From Rhodeus uyekii (lineage: Eukaryota > Chordata > Actinopteri > Cypriniformes > Acheilognathidae): a stretch of 64,000 nt of DNA. The position numbers were made by a program, and so were the translations under genes. Numbering within the stretch: position 1 is the first letter of the stretch; every line of letters starts with the position of its first letter. Shown here one piece after another: positions 41,861-52,107 of the stretch. The notes beneath the pieces are model-generated. The model did not search any database. It was not told the DNA's origin and saw nothing but the letters and a program-made list of their open reading frames with translations. Where the stretch lies: NCBI GenBank assembly GCA_037043235.1, contig JAWRVZ010000235.1, forward strand, positions 784,729 through 848,728, read 5' to 3'.

Positions 41861-42671
41861 AATTCTCAAAGCATCTCCTCCTAGAGCTTTAAAGCTACAA
41901 CCACTAAGCTCTGCTCAGACTTCAGACCTGACTTGAGTTGCTATATCTTTTCAGACTGATCACACTTTTGACTTTGATAAAATTGAAGATTAAAATCATA
42001 AAAGTTCCATAGACTTAGGTGTGAAAACTAAATTTTAGATAGTGTCCACCCCATCTTGTGGTGATATCACTACACTACACCCCTGTCAGTGAGAAAAAAA
42101 AATTAAATTTAAAATATAACATGTCAGTAAAAACTTTTAGATCTGAAACACCAGATCCTGAAAGAAAATTGACCCAGGTAAAAATCTAATCTATTCCGGT
42201 CAGTGCTGCCGCCCAATTGGGCTCCTTTTGGTCAAGTCCGACCAGGAAAAAATGCATTGGGCTGGTTGATGATGCAACTGGCGGGTTTTTATTTTTTGAC
42301 TATAAATTATATTTCATTAATTTTTACATTAAAACAAACTCTACCCCCCTGCGTAAACAACCGAGTACAGCGTAACCTTTTGTATTAGTTATAACAATAC
42401 ACATTTTGGGCTGGTATTTTTTTAAATGGCCGGGTTTTATAGTTGAGATGGAAATCTTCAGTCCAATCTGGCAACACTGGTTCCGGTCCAGTTTAACCGC
42501 AATAAACGAGGGATCACTGTCTATCTCTCTTCGTATTGGCTGTTAACTATTCATTGCCAAAGTGCACACTGATATCACCTGTACACTCATTATTACCATA
42601 CGCACACACCTTTTATGCAGCGCTTCACAAACTCAAAGGTCGAAGGGTGCGTTTCAGCTTCTGAAGGCAGA
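41861..42671 (+). other. Repeat-derived flank and PDI 5' region, unit 2
   Basis: Matches 27930-28757 and 62820-63628. Nothing coding is seen other than frames that are duplicated with the DNA. Confidence 0.5.
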
Positions 42672-42837
42672 ATGAAGGTGTGTGTTTCGCTGTGTCTAAG
42701 TTTGTGCGTGTATTTACGCGCAGCTCTGGCGGAAAACGATCCCAAATCAACCCTCGAGGATAAAGACGTTCTAGTGCTGACAAAAGGCAACTTCGAACAA
42801 GCTCTTAAACAACACAACCAGCTTTTGGTGCACTTCT
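42672..42837 (+). pseudogene. Orphan first coding exon of a protein disulfide isomerase (copy 2)
   Basis: Same structure as copy 1 with Leu for Ile in the signal peptide (MKVCVSLCLSLCVYLRAALA), then DKDVLVLTKGNFEQALKQHN and QLLVHF, donor GTGAGT. It appears identical in protein to copy 3. No following exon with the WCGHC active site is present on the plus strand in this unit, so it cannot make a full isomerase from local DNA. Confidence 0.7.
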
Positions 42838-42903
42838 GTGAGTATATCTTCTTACGTGTGTTTTTCATGGCTTTCCTGTCATAAATCCAGTTCCACGAGT
42901 TGA

Positions 42904-43050
42904 AAAATGCATTTGGCAGACGCTTTTATCCAAAGCAACTTGCATTGCTTTCAAGGAACACATTGATATTCTAATCAGTTCTTACTGTCCCTGGGAATGG
43001 AACACATGACCTTGGCGTTGCAAGCGCCACACTCTACTGGTTGAACTACA
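42904..43050 (-). mobile_element. tRNA-derived SINE (copy 5)
   Basis: Positional and sequence equivalent of the SINE at 28990-29136, part of the duplicated unit. Confidence 0.75.
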
Positions 43051-43666
43051 GGAACACAGGATGAGCTACATCCACAGGATGACAAATGTCCTTAGCCAAT
43101 CACAACACTTATTAGGATGCAAAAACAGTATCTGCCATAGTCATCTCTTTGACTTAGGCAGTTTTGATACAAACAAAATGGCAAAAAACATGGAAAGACA
43201 GATGTCCAGAAGTGATGTATTAGCTCTTCTGTTTGATTCGTTTTTATAAGAGTTCATATTTCTTACATTTTCTAGACACTAAATGTAATTTCAGTCTATC
43301 AAAGGGATTATAAACTGTGTATTTAAACTTGAAATCCCATTTTTTGCTACAAGATAAGTAGCTTGCAAACACTAGCTAAATATTACCTAATTTCTGGTCA
43401 AAACATCACCATAAAAAGACAGTTAGGTAAATTTAGGCAAGTGAAGTAAATTTTCAAGCATTTACTTTTTATTTTAAGGGCAAATAGATTTGTTTTATAA
43501 ATTTGACATTTTGACTAGACATAAAAAGTATTTGGTAAGATTTAAATTTTTTGGGGTAACACTTTACAATAAGGTTCATTAGTTAACTAAATGTGCCCAT
43601 AAAACAGAAAAGGGTGGTGTTGCATCAAGAAGAACATCATACCTATTATACCACCACATACCTATT

Positions 43667-44160
43667 ATGCAACTGGCAGATAGATGTAAACTACCTGTTT
43701 GTAAGAATCTTTTCTGTTCAACACATGGCATCGCCCCCAGAACCATCGGATCATGGTTAACTGTGGACATGAAATCCAAAACTGATCCGTGTAAACCCAA
43801 GAACAACAAGACTGGCCCACATGTGCCCATATCAGATGCTGACCAGAACTTCCTGAAAGAATGGCTCAATGGATTGCCTACAGTCCCATCCCATTACTGC
43901 CGTCAGGTTCCCTCCTATCAGGAAAAAAGTTCCTGGAGCCAGGAACAGTTCTAAGTGTTCTTCACAAGGGATATCAGAAAGCTGCTGGTGAAAATGGAGC
44001 GCGTGCTGTGAGTGAGTACCAAAAAATGGTACTCTGTGTTCATACCAAAAAAAGACCAGTGCGAAATATGTGTCAGCGCCAAGGTAGGAAATACAGATCA
44101 GGATACTGTAGCGATTCTAAGCCTAAGGGAAATGGTGCGGATTGTATGTGTGCGTGAATC
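43667..44160 (+). pseudogene. N-terminal part of PKKDQC-family protein (copy 2)
   Basis: Longer than its partner in unit 1. After KSKTDPCKPKNNKTGPHVP, DADQNFLKEWLNGLPTVPS and HYCRQVPS, the frame changes at an A-run and continues KFLEPGTVLSVLHKGYQKAA, GENGARAVSEYQKM. A second shift is needed to read YSVFIPKKDQCEICVSAKVG, which gives the family its name here. The CxxC-like DQCEIC may be part of a zinc-binding site. The sequence then runs into unrelated DNA and the LTR at 44323. Confidence 0.55.
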
Positions 44161-44322
44161 GTTTATGATCAAACGCACATAAATCTGCACAAAGGGGAAT
44201 TTGGATATTAACAGTTAATTATAACGGATTATAAGGATCGGTCACCATTAAAGTGACTTATGGATGAGCAATTCAGAGGCAATCACGTGTGAATATATAT
44301 ATTTTAATAATCGACAAACAAT

Positions 44323-44805
44323 TGTTATGATATGAGCTCTGCGCTCCCCTCCATGGCCACCAGATGGAGCTCACACATATACTGACACTTCACCACACAC
44401 TACATTTCCCAGCAACCATCACTCTGCACTGATTACACCTACACAGCTGGACTCCATCATCATTGTTTGCCACACCACCTGTGTATCATTACTTGCACTA
44501 TAAAAGACTCCTTCGTCCACAGCTCGGGGCGAAGTCTTGATTTGCGATAGCTGTCAGTCTGAGCGTTTATTCCTGTCCTGTTTGCCTGTTGCTGTTTTTG
44601 CCTGTCTCCCTGTTTTTGATCCTGTTCTGCCTGCCCCGACCTGTGCCTGGATTTACGTTTATGATTGATAGCTGCCTGCCTTGACCACCGCCTGTACCAC
44701 GATTCTGATCCTGTCTGCCCGCCTTTGTGATTCCTGCCTGTTTATGACCACTCTTAATAAAGACATTGTGTTTGGATCCCTGCCTGTGAGTCACCCTCTG
44801 TTACA
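44323..44805 (+). repeat. 5' LTR (483 bp)
   Basis: Begins TGTTATGATATGAG and ends CCCTCTGTTACA. It has a TATA box TATAAAAG at 44499-44506 and an AATAAA at about 44755, the expected U3-R-U5 order. About 29 bases after the TATA box, where transcription should begin, is GGCGAAGTCTT (44528-44538), which is complementary to the primer-binding site. Confidence 0.85.
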
Positions 44806-44817
44806 GAAGACTTCGCC
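44806..44817 (+). promoter_or_regulatory. Self-priming primer-binding site
   Basis: GAAGACTTCGCC follows the LTR end immediately. Eleven bases (AAGACTTCGCC) are the exact reverse complement of GGCGAAGTCTT at 44528-44538, the predicted 5' end of the transcript. Tf1 and sushi-group elements prime reverse transcription by folding their own RNA 5' end onto this site instead of using a tRNA. Confidence 0.7.
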
Positions 44818-44964
44818 ACCACAAGATCCAGCTGTTTTTTCATCATGGACTGTTTCACCTCATCTCTCTCCGGCAAGGTGACCGGCCCCTGTTGGACTAT
44901 GTAACGGACTTTATTGGACTTTCTCACAGAGTGAGTTGGAGCGACGCATTTCTTATTTCTTTAT

Positions 44965-46140
44965 TTGAGTTGGGTTTGGAGGTTGGGGTTATCCGGGCAG
45001 TGGGGTGCCAGGAACCCTCCCTACGTGGACTATATTAACCTGGTATTAACCTGGTATCAACCAGAGCCAGAGCCTGCAACGGCCCGTCAACCAGAGCCAG
45101 AGCCTGCAACGGCCCGTCATCCAGAGCCAGAGCCTGCAACGGCCCGTCAACCAGAGCCAGAGCCTGCAACGGCCCGTCAACCAGAGCCAGAGCCTGCAAC
45201 GGCCCGTCAACCAGAGCCAGAGCCTGCAACGGCCCGTCAACCAGAGCCAGAGCCTGCAACGGCCCGTCAACCAGAGCCAGAGCCTGCAACGGCCCGTCAA
45301 CCAGAGCCAGAGCCTGCAACGGCCCGTCAACCAGAGCCAGAGCCTGCAACGGCCCGTCAACCAGAGCCAGAGCCTGCAACGGCCCGTCAACCAGAGCCAG
45401 AGCCTGCAACGACCCGTCAGCCAGAGCCTGAGGTACCATTTCCCACCCTATCCCCCCCATTATCACCTCTGTCCCTGTCTGTGTCTGCCAGCCCTCCTGC
45501 CCTGTCTCTGCCAGAGATCGTCAGTCCTGCACCGCCACTGCATGTGCTCAGCTGGATGGTCCCGCCGCAAATCCTGCCGACTCCAGCCTCGACGGCAGTC
45601 GGGGAATGCCTGACTCCAGCCTCAGACCCCTTCTCTCCACCTCGGCCCGTCAACACTTCGGCACAGCCTGGCTTCTCACTCCCTCAGCTTCACCAAAGTC
45701 CCTCGACCATCATCTTCATCGGGTTCCCTCGTCCTCCAGGCTCCACCTTGGTCGTGCGTCGCCTTGCCTACACCTGCGGCTCCAGCTGGCTCCTTCCTCC
45801 CTCCGGTTTACACCTTTTGTCCTCTGTCACTCCGTCTCCGACTCTGCTCTCGGTCCTTTGGACTCCGCCTCGGTCGTTCGTCGCTGCGGCTGGCCTTCGG
45901 TCTCCGGAACCAGCGGTGTCGATCGGGTCCTTCGGCTGGTCGGCTACGTCCTGGGACCTTACGGACCTGCCACACCTCCCAGACCCACCAGCCTTGCCTG
46001 AACCAGCCTGGTCTGTTCCCCCGGCACCACCCTGGAACTTTGAACTTTTGAACTATAACATCTCTTATAATTGTTACATGCACTTCCTGCTTCATGCATA
46101 CTCTTTCTGTCTCTGTCAGCAGCCAGGGCTTCACATGTGA
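44965..46140 (+). CDS. Proline-rich LTR-element frame with QPEPEPATAR repeats
   Basis: 391-codon frame. The opening residues (SWVWRLGLSGQWGARNPPYV) are followed by 12 tandem decapeptides of the QPEPEPATAR type, then a Pro/Ser-rich tail (PSPTLLSVLWTPPRSF, DPPALPEPAWSVPPAPPW). No Gag zinc knuckle, protease or reverse transcriptase motif occurs. It probably derives from the Gag region or an accessory region of the element. The last 20 or so codons run into flanking sequence. Whether it is translated is unknown. Confidence 0.45.
   Translation: MSWVWRLGLSGQWGARNPPYVDYINLVLTWYQPEPEPATARQPEPEPATARHPEPEPATARQPEPEPATARQPEPEPATARQPEPEPATARQPEPEPATARQPEPEPATARQPEPEPATARQPEPEPATARQPEPEPATARQPEPEPATTRQPEPEVPFPTLSPPLSPLSLSVSASPPALSLPEIVSPAPPLHVLSWMVPPQILPTPASTAVGECLTPASDPFSPPRPVNTSAQPGFSLPQLHQSPSTIIFIGFPRPPGSTLVVRRLAYTCGSSWLLPPSGLHLLSSVTPSPTLLSVLWTPPRSFVAAAGLRSPEPAVSIGSFGWSATSWDLTDLPHLPDPPALPEPAWSVPPAPPWNFELLNYNISYNCYMHFLLHAYSFCLCQQPGLHM
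45061..45420 (+). repeat. 30-bp minisatellite, 12 units
   Basis: Twelve near-identical 30-bp units (CCAGAGCCAGAGCCTGCAAC then GGCCCGTCAA), with single-base changes in unit 2 and the last unit. Units stay in frame. Long minus-strand frames here are shadows. Confidence 0.97.
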
Positions 46141-46890
46141 TAAATGTAGGGACATAATCAGGCTGACAGAGAGGATCTCAGAATTAGAGACACGCATCCA
46201 AACTTTAATCGAGGATCGTAAGAATGCAAGGGCTTTAGATACTGCTTTGGATGCGACTAGCTTAGCAAACCCTGTACATTGTTCGGTTCCGGCTGTAGAG
46301 CCCGTGCAGCAGGGCAACTGGGTGACTGTGAGACGGCATAATCGCAGGTCAAAAAACCACTGTTCCATTCCGATCAGAACATCAAACAGGTTTTGATCTC
46401 CCCACTCAGTGATGCACCCACTGAGAAACCTGTTGAAAGTACCCTAGTGATTGGCGATTCTATTACTTGGAATTTGAAAATAGAGACTCCAGCCACCATA
46501 GTCACATGTTTGCCGGGAGCCAGAGCGCCTGACGTCAAAGCAAATTTAAAAGTGCTGGCTAAGGCTAATCGTAAATATTCTAAGATTGTTATTCACGTCG
46601 GCGCTAATGATGTCCGACTTCGCCAGTCGGAGATCACTACAACTAATATTAAAGAGGTGTGTGAACTCGCAAGTACAATGCGCAGGAGTGATGAGATGCT
46701 TAGCAGATTATCCTCACTCAATGGCTGGATGTCTAAGTGGTGCCCGCAGAATAACATAGGGTTCATAGACAATTGGAAAAGTTTTTGGGGCAGACCTGAC
46801 CTGTTGAAAAGAGATGGTATTCATCCCACCTGGGATGGTGCCGCTCTTCTCTCTAGTAATTTGGCACATAGTCTTAGAGCTAAACCTTGA
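46094..46890 (+). pseudogene. L2 ORF1 with SGNH/GDSL esterase domain (one frameshift)
   Basis: The first frame (46094-46396) has GFTCDKCRDIIRLTERISEL, a possible coiled coil or oligomerisation segment, and [16 protein letters not shown] shift near 46393 leads to the esterase: block I VIGDSIT (nucleophile Ser), block [13 protein letters not shown], block [16 protein letters not shown] (Asp and His). All catalytic blocks remain. Esterase-type ORF1 proteins are known in zebrafish L2-clade LINEs. The protein ends SLRAKP and its stop overlaps the start of ORF2. Confidence 0.8.
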
Positions 46891-47673
46891 CTGCTAGCTG
46901 TCTCACGTCACAGAGGTCAGATAAATTACAACACATAGAGACTCTTTCACCTAGATATCATCCTATAGAGACTGTGTCTGTTCCCCGAATTAGCAAATAC
47001 AAAAAATTCTCAAAACCGTTTAAGGGTAAAAATTTAATTGATTTACAAACAACTAAGAACGGATATAACACAAATGAACAAATGATAAAGCTTAGGTTAC
47101 TGAATATACGATCCCTTTCCTCAAAAGCACTTATTGTAAATGATATGATTACAGATCATAAACTAGATGTGCTGTGTTTGACAGAAACCTGGCTAAAACC
47201 AGATGATTACATTACTTTAAATGAGTCCACCCCTTAAAATTACTGTTATAAACATGAGCCTCGTCTGAAATGAAAAGGAGGAGGTGTTGCTGTAATTTAT
47301 AGTAACACGATCAGTACTGCTCAAAGATCTAATTTGAAATATAATTCTTTTGAAGTGATGGTCCTTAATGTAAAATTATCTAGTGCAAGTAATTATTCCT
47401 GTTTAACTTTTGTGTTGGCTATTCTATACAGGCCACCAGGGCACCATACAGACTTTATCAAAGAATTTGCTGATTTTCTCTCAGACTTAGTAGTGTCTGC
47501 AGATAAAGTCATAATTGTCTGTGATTTTAATATCCATGTAGATAATGAAAAAGATGCATTGGGATTGGCTTTTAGAGACATCTTAAACTCTATTGGAGTT
47601 ACACAACATGTATCAGGACCCACTCATTCTCGTAATCATCCTTTAGATCTAATATTGTCGCATGGGATCAATG

Positions 47674-48027
47674 TGTCATGATAAAACAGGCAAAACACGG
47701 ACGTGAATGCAAACAGAGTGTTTAATATATAGCAGGCACGAAGGCAGACAGTGGAGAAGAAGCAGAGAAGGATGATACGTGGCAGGTATAAAGTTGATCG
47801 GAAGGCAGGCAGGCAGGCAGAGGATCGCTGGGAAGTAACTGAAGACACAGTTGCTTGATAGGAGTCAGGTAGTCAGTGACGAGACCGGACGAGGAGTGCA
47901 CAGTGAGGGCTGGTGATAAAGGGGTTGCTGATGCGAGGCAGGTGCAGGTAATCAGTATTCAGGTGATGATGATCGTGAGGGAGGAGTGTACGTGTCTGGC
48001 GCGAGGGGAGTGGATGGATCCGTGACA
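47674..48027 (-). mobile_element. Solo LTR inside the L2 endonuclease
   Basis: 354 bp, TGTCATGAT...CCGTGACA, with an exact 5-bp duplication CAATG (47669-47673, 48028-48032). On the minus strand it has a TATATATTAAACAC stretch serving as a plausible poly(A) region, so it is in reverse orientation. Removing it restores the endonuclease frame (HGIN then VDTVQILQQSDDISDHYL). Confidence 0.85.
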
Positions 48028-50079
48028 CAATGTTGATACTGTTCAAATTCTGCAGCAGAGCGATGACATCTCAGATCATTACTTAGTTGCGTGTAGATTA
48101 CCATTAGCCAAAGTCGAAAAACTAACCCCCTGTTATAAATATAGTAGAACTATCACTCCTAACACAAAAGATAGCTTTATAAATAATCTTCCTGATCAGT
48201 TTCATCTACTTAACATCCCAGATAGCCTAGAAGAACTTGATGTTGCAACAGAAACTATTAACTCTCTCTTTTCCAGCACTTTAGACACTGTTGCTCCGTT
48301 GCGCTTAAAGAAGATTAAAGAAAATAGTCCAACACCGTGGTACAACAAACACACGGGCCCTCAAGAGAGCAGCCAGAAAAATGGAGCGGAGCTGAATTAG
48401 TTAATTACAGGCCGATATCAAATCTACCTTTTTTTGTCAAAAATTCTAGAAAAGGCAATATCTTCACAACTATGTTCCTTTCTAGAAAGAAACAGCATCT
48501 ATGAGGATTTCCAGTCAGGATTTAGACCATATCATAGTACTGAGACTGCTCTCATTAGAGTTACAAATGACTTGCTTTTATCATCCGATCGTGGTTGTAT
48601 CTCTCTGTTAGTGTTACTGCATTTGATACAATCGACCACAAAATCCTTCTAAATAGACTTGAAAACTATGTTGGCATTAGTGGAGTTGCATTAGCCTGGT
48701 TCAAATCGTACTTATCTGACCGTTATCAGTTTTTTAGCAGTAAATGAGGAGATGTCATATCGATCACGGGTTCAGCATGGAGTTCCTCAAGGTTCAGTAC
48801 TAGGACCATTGCTTTTCACCTTGTACATGCTTCCTTTGGGTGCAATTATTAGGAAGCATGGCATTAGCTTTCACTGTTACGCTGATGATACTCTGCTCTG
48901 TATTTCTTCTCATCCTGATGAAACGTACCAATTCACTAAATTAACAGAATGCATAACTGATATAAAAATTTGGATGACTAATAACTTTCTACTGCTTAAT
49001 TCTGAAAAAACTGAACTGAGAAAAAAATAGAACTGAGGTTCTAATTATTAAACCAAAAAGTTCTGCACGTAATAATCTAGACTACTGCCTAACACTCGAT
49101 GGCTGTTCTGTCAAATCTTCGTCGTCAGTTAGTAACCTGGGTGTGCTCTTTGATACCAATCTTTCATTTGAAAGCCACGTTTCTAGCATCTGTAAAACGG
49201 CATTCTTCCATCTTAAAAATATATCTAAATTGCGACATATGCTCTCAAAGACAAATGCGGAAAAGTTAGTTCATGCTTTCAGGTGGTTGCCCTGCACGTT
49301 TAATAAACAAATTCCAGCTGGTCCAAAATGCAGCAGCTCGAGTTCTTTCTAGAACCAGGAAGTATGAGCATATTACCCCAGTTCTGTCAAACCTGCACTT
49401 ATTACCCCAGTTCTGTCAAACCTGCACTGGCTTCCTATTAATCACCGAATACATTTTAACATCTTGCTAATGACTTACAAAGCATTAAATGGTTTAGCTC
49501 CACAGTACTTGAGCGATCTCTTAACACATTATAGTCCTTCACGTAAAATGATTGGTAGGCTGCATAATTTAGTTCAGCCGGAACCGGGAACATTCCCATA
49601 ACATCTGATGTACTCGATACATCAGAAGAAGAATGGCATCTATGCTGATATTATTCTCTTACCGAGGTCAGCCGGATCCAGGCCATATCCAGATCAGATG
49701 AAGGACCTGCACCTGGACACGAGCACAGCACTGCCCTGAAGTGTCTGCAGAGACCGTGATTTTACTCGACCCTCCCCTGTGTAGATCATGAACCCATCTC
49801 CAATCGGACCAATTTAGACTTAATATTAGACTAATGAATTGAATAAAACTTGAATTATCAATATAATAATCAAACTATCAATCAATCAAATCGATCAATA
49901 ATCAAAACTTAACACTTAATATTCATCAATTGTATTAATTCGCCTGCACTTTTAAGGCTGCCGTTCAGCCAAACAAACTTTGTTTATGATGTCTTCCTGT
50001 GACCACTGTAAAGCTGCTTTGAAACAATCTGTATTGTAAAAAGCGCTTTATAAGTAAAGGTGACTTGATTTGACTTGAC

Positions 50080-50933
50080 TACTACTCACTTGAAATTAAA
50101 GGCTCAGGCTCAAGCTGAAAAAGCTACGGATAAAAAGGAGTCCAGTGACAAACTTCCAGTGTGGACAATGCACCTTCAATGCGTTCTTTTGTGCCCCCAG
50201 ACGAAAGCGAGTACCATGTATTACAAAACTAAATTACAGATGCAAAACTTTACTTGCTTCAACATGAACAACAAAGATGGATATGGTTACGCTTGGGAAG
50301 AGCATGAAGACTCCCTTAGCAGTGAGGTTTTTGCCCATCTGCAGTCCAAACACTTCGAATCAATCCTAGAGGCCAACAGAAACATTGAGAAAGTCATTGT
50401 CTGGAGTGATGGCTGTGGGTATCAAAATCGGTGTGGTGCCATCAGCAACACCTACCTTCATATGGCCATGAAGCATGGTGTCACCAGAGAGCAGTAGTTT
50501 CTGGTTGCTGGGCACACACAAATGGAGTGTGACTCCATGCATCGTCAAAGAAATTCACACTCCAGGTGATTACATTGTCATCTTTGAGACTGCACGAATG
50601 CATCCATCCCCATACAAGGTGTCTGAGCTATACCACAACGACTTCATGAAGTTATCTGGGGCCTATGTCACCAATATTTGACCAGGTAAAAAAGTTGGTG
50701 ACCCCACAGTCCATGGCCTCCGGGCTCTCCAGTACTTGACTGATGGTCAAGTCCGGTACAAGCTGGAATTTGAGTCTGAATGGGATGACCTGCCTCAGCA
50801 AATCAACATCCCCAAAGAACCATTCCACTGGGTCCCACTCTTTCCTGCCCAAATGCCAATTACTCTCAGGCAATTCAATGACTTGCAGGCAATGAAACCA
50901 GTACTACCAAGAGTGGCCCACCAGTACTATTGA
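50080..50933 (+). pseudogene. C-terminal part of PKKDQC-family protein (copy 2)
   Basis: Duplicate of 32341-33194 with the same stop after REQ, the same shift before EIHTPGDYIVIFETARMHPS and the same stop after YVTNI. All of these breaks therefore predate the segmental duplication. Small differences (for example SDKLPVW for SDKLSVW). Confidence 0.6.
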
Positions 50934-52107
50934 AGGAAAATATAGTTTAAAATGTTAGAAATTGTGTTGAAATGTTTATTTCTAATGATAGTTTAAAATG
51001 TTCCAAATTTTACTGACATGTTCTTGTGTGTTCAAACAAAGTTACTGTTTTTAATTCTGTAGCAAGTTTTTTCTGTCTAAAACAAAGGACAATGCACTCG
51101 GTGAAAAGTCCAAGGCTGTAACTGTTGACGTTGTCTGTTTGTTAGAAAAGATACAGAAAGAAAGGGATGGGACAAGGGGTTCTTGCATTCTTGTGCAGAT
51201 TGCTGATTGCTATAATGTATCCAATGAAGAAATCTACCAGACAACAGTCAATGTATGGAGAGGTAGACTCAAGGGAGGAACTGAAAGTCAAGAATATATA
51301 AACTGTTTGCATATGCTTTTAAGACATTCTGGACTGCCCAGATGTCAGCTTTTGGCATTGTAGCCCAATAATCCTACTCTTTGATTCTCTATTAAATTGA
51401 TTTCATTTATTTACATGTAGCGTCTTTCTTTGGCTTGGCAAATCAACGGACTGGGGGAAAGAATATTTCCAACACTGACAACCTCCCTCATGGACAGACA
51501 GTGTGAAAATGAGTGTGCACAGAACCCAAGTAGAACTTGGTGAGAAAGTAAAAGTGGTCAAGGTTAGACTTTAAGAAACAACTTGGTTAGGGTTAAGTTA
51601 CACATCTTGGTTACACTTAGGAGAGAAACACTGTGAATTTAGTATTTATATGTAAGAGGGAAAAAAAATGCCTGAGTCGAGGAATGTTCTGCCTAAGTCA
51701 CTTTTATTTGTTAGGCAATTGGTGATGGCCTAACAAACATTTTGCATACATATGGTTGAATGTACTGTTATATAAATCCCAATGTGATGAAGAATTAAGA
51801 AAGGCGCTTACTATTTTTAAAGTACTACATGAAGAATACCTTCACCTCAAGCAACTGGGCCAGTGAGTGGCCCTGGAAAAAACAAGTCACACAACAGAAG
51901 ATTTGATTTTTAAATCAAGTTAGTTTTAATCAGACAAGTTAGGCGGTGCTCCATTAAGACCCGACAAAATATTTTACAATAGCATTACATCATTGACTGT
52001 TACATTTGAAGACACCAATCACAATACTTGGAGTTTAAGAAATTGTGACCTAAACAGTAATTGAAAACTACAGCAAAAGAACTCTGTGAAACAGTGATAA
52101 TATAAGG
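50934..52107. other. Spacer before chitinase copy 2
   Basis: Counterpart of 33195-34373, including the unrecognised frame at 51139-51363. Nothing additional. Confidence 0.4.

Larger units (their letters stand above)
44323..46050 (+). mobile_element. Tf1/sushi-like LTR retrotransposon, 3' truncated
   Basis: A 5' LTR (44323-44805) is followed directly by a self-complementary primer-binding site (44806-44817), an untranslated leader and a long proline-rich frame. No protease, reverse transcriptase or integrase and no 3' LTR is visible before L2 sequence begins at about 46075. This is either a non-autonomous derivative or an element cut short by the neighbouring LINE. It is absent from the equivalent position of unit 1. 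Confidence 0.75.
46075..50079 (+). mobile_element. L2-clade LINE (copy B), with ORF1 but middle deleted
   Basis: More complete than copy A. ORF1 is at 46094-46890. The start of ORF2 (46887 on) has the endonuclease ([66 protein letters not shown]). A solo LTR interrupts it at 47674-48027. At about 48397 the sequence jumps from KNGAELN directly to the reverse transcriptase ([46 protein letters not shown]), so the linker present in copy A is deleted. The Ala-Phe-Asp catalytic block ([11 protein letters not shown]) is also partly lost. Ends with the same 3' UTR and tail as copy A. Confidence 0.9.

Noticed and set aside
45035..45466. Minus-strand frames with repeated LQALALVDGP and CRLWLWLTGR units
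   Set aside because: Shadows of the 30-bp minisatellite, open only because every unit is a multiple of three.
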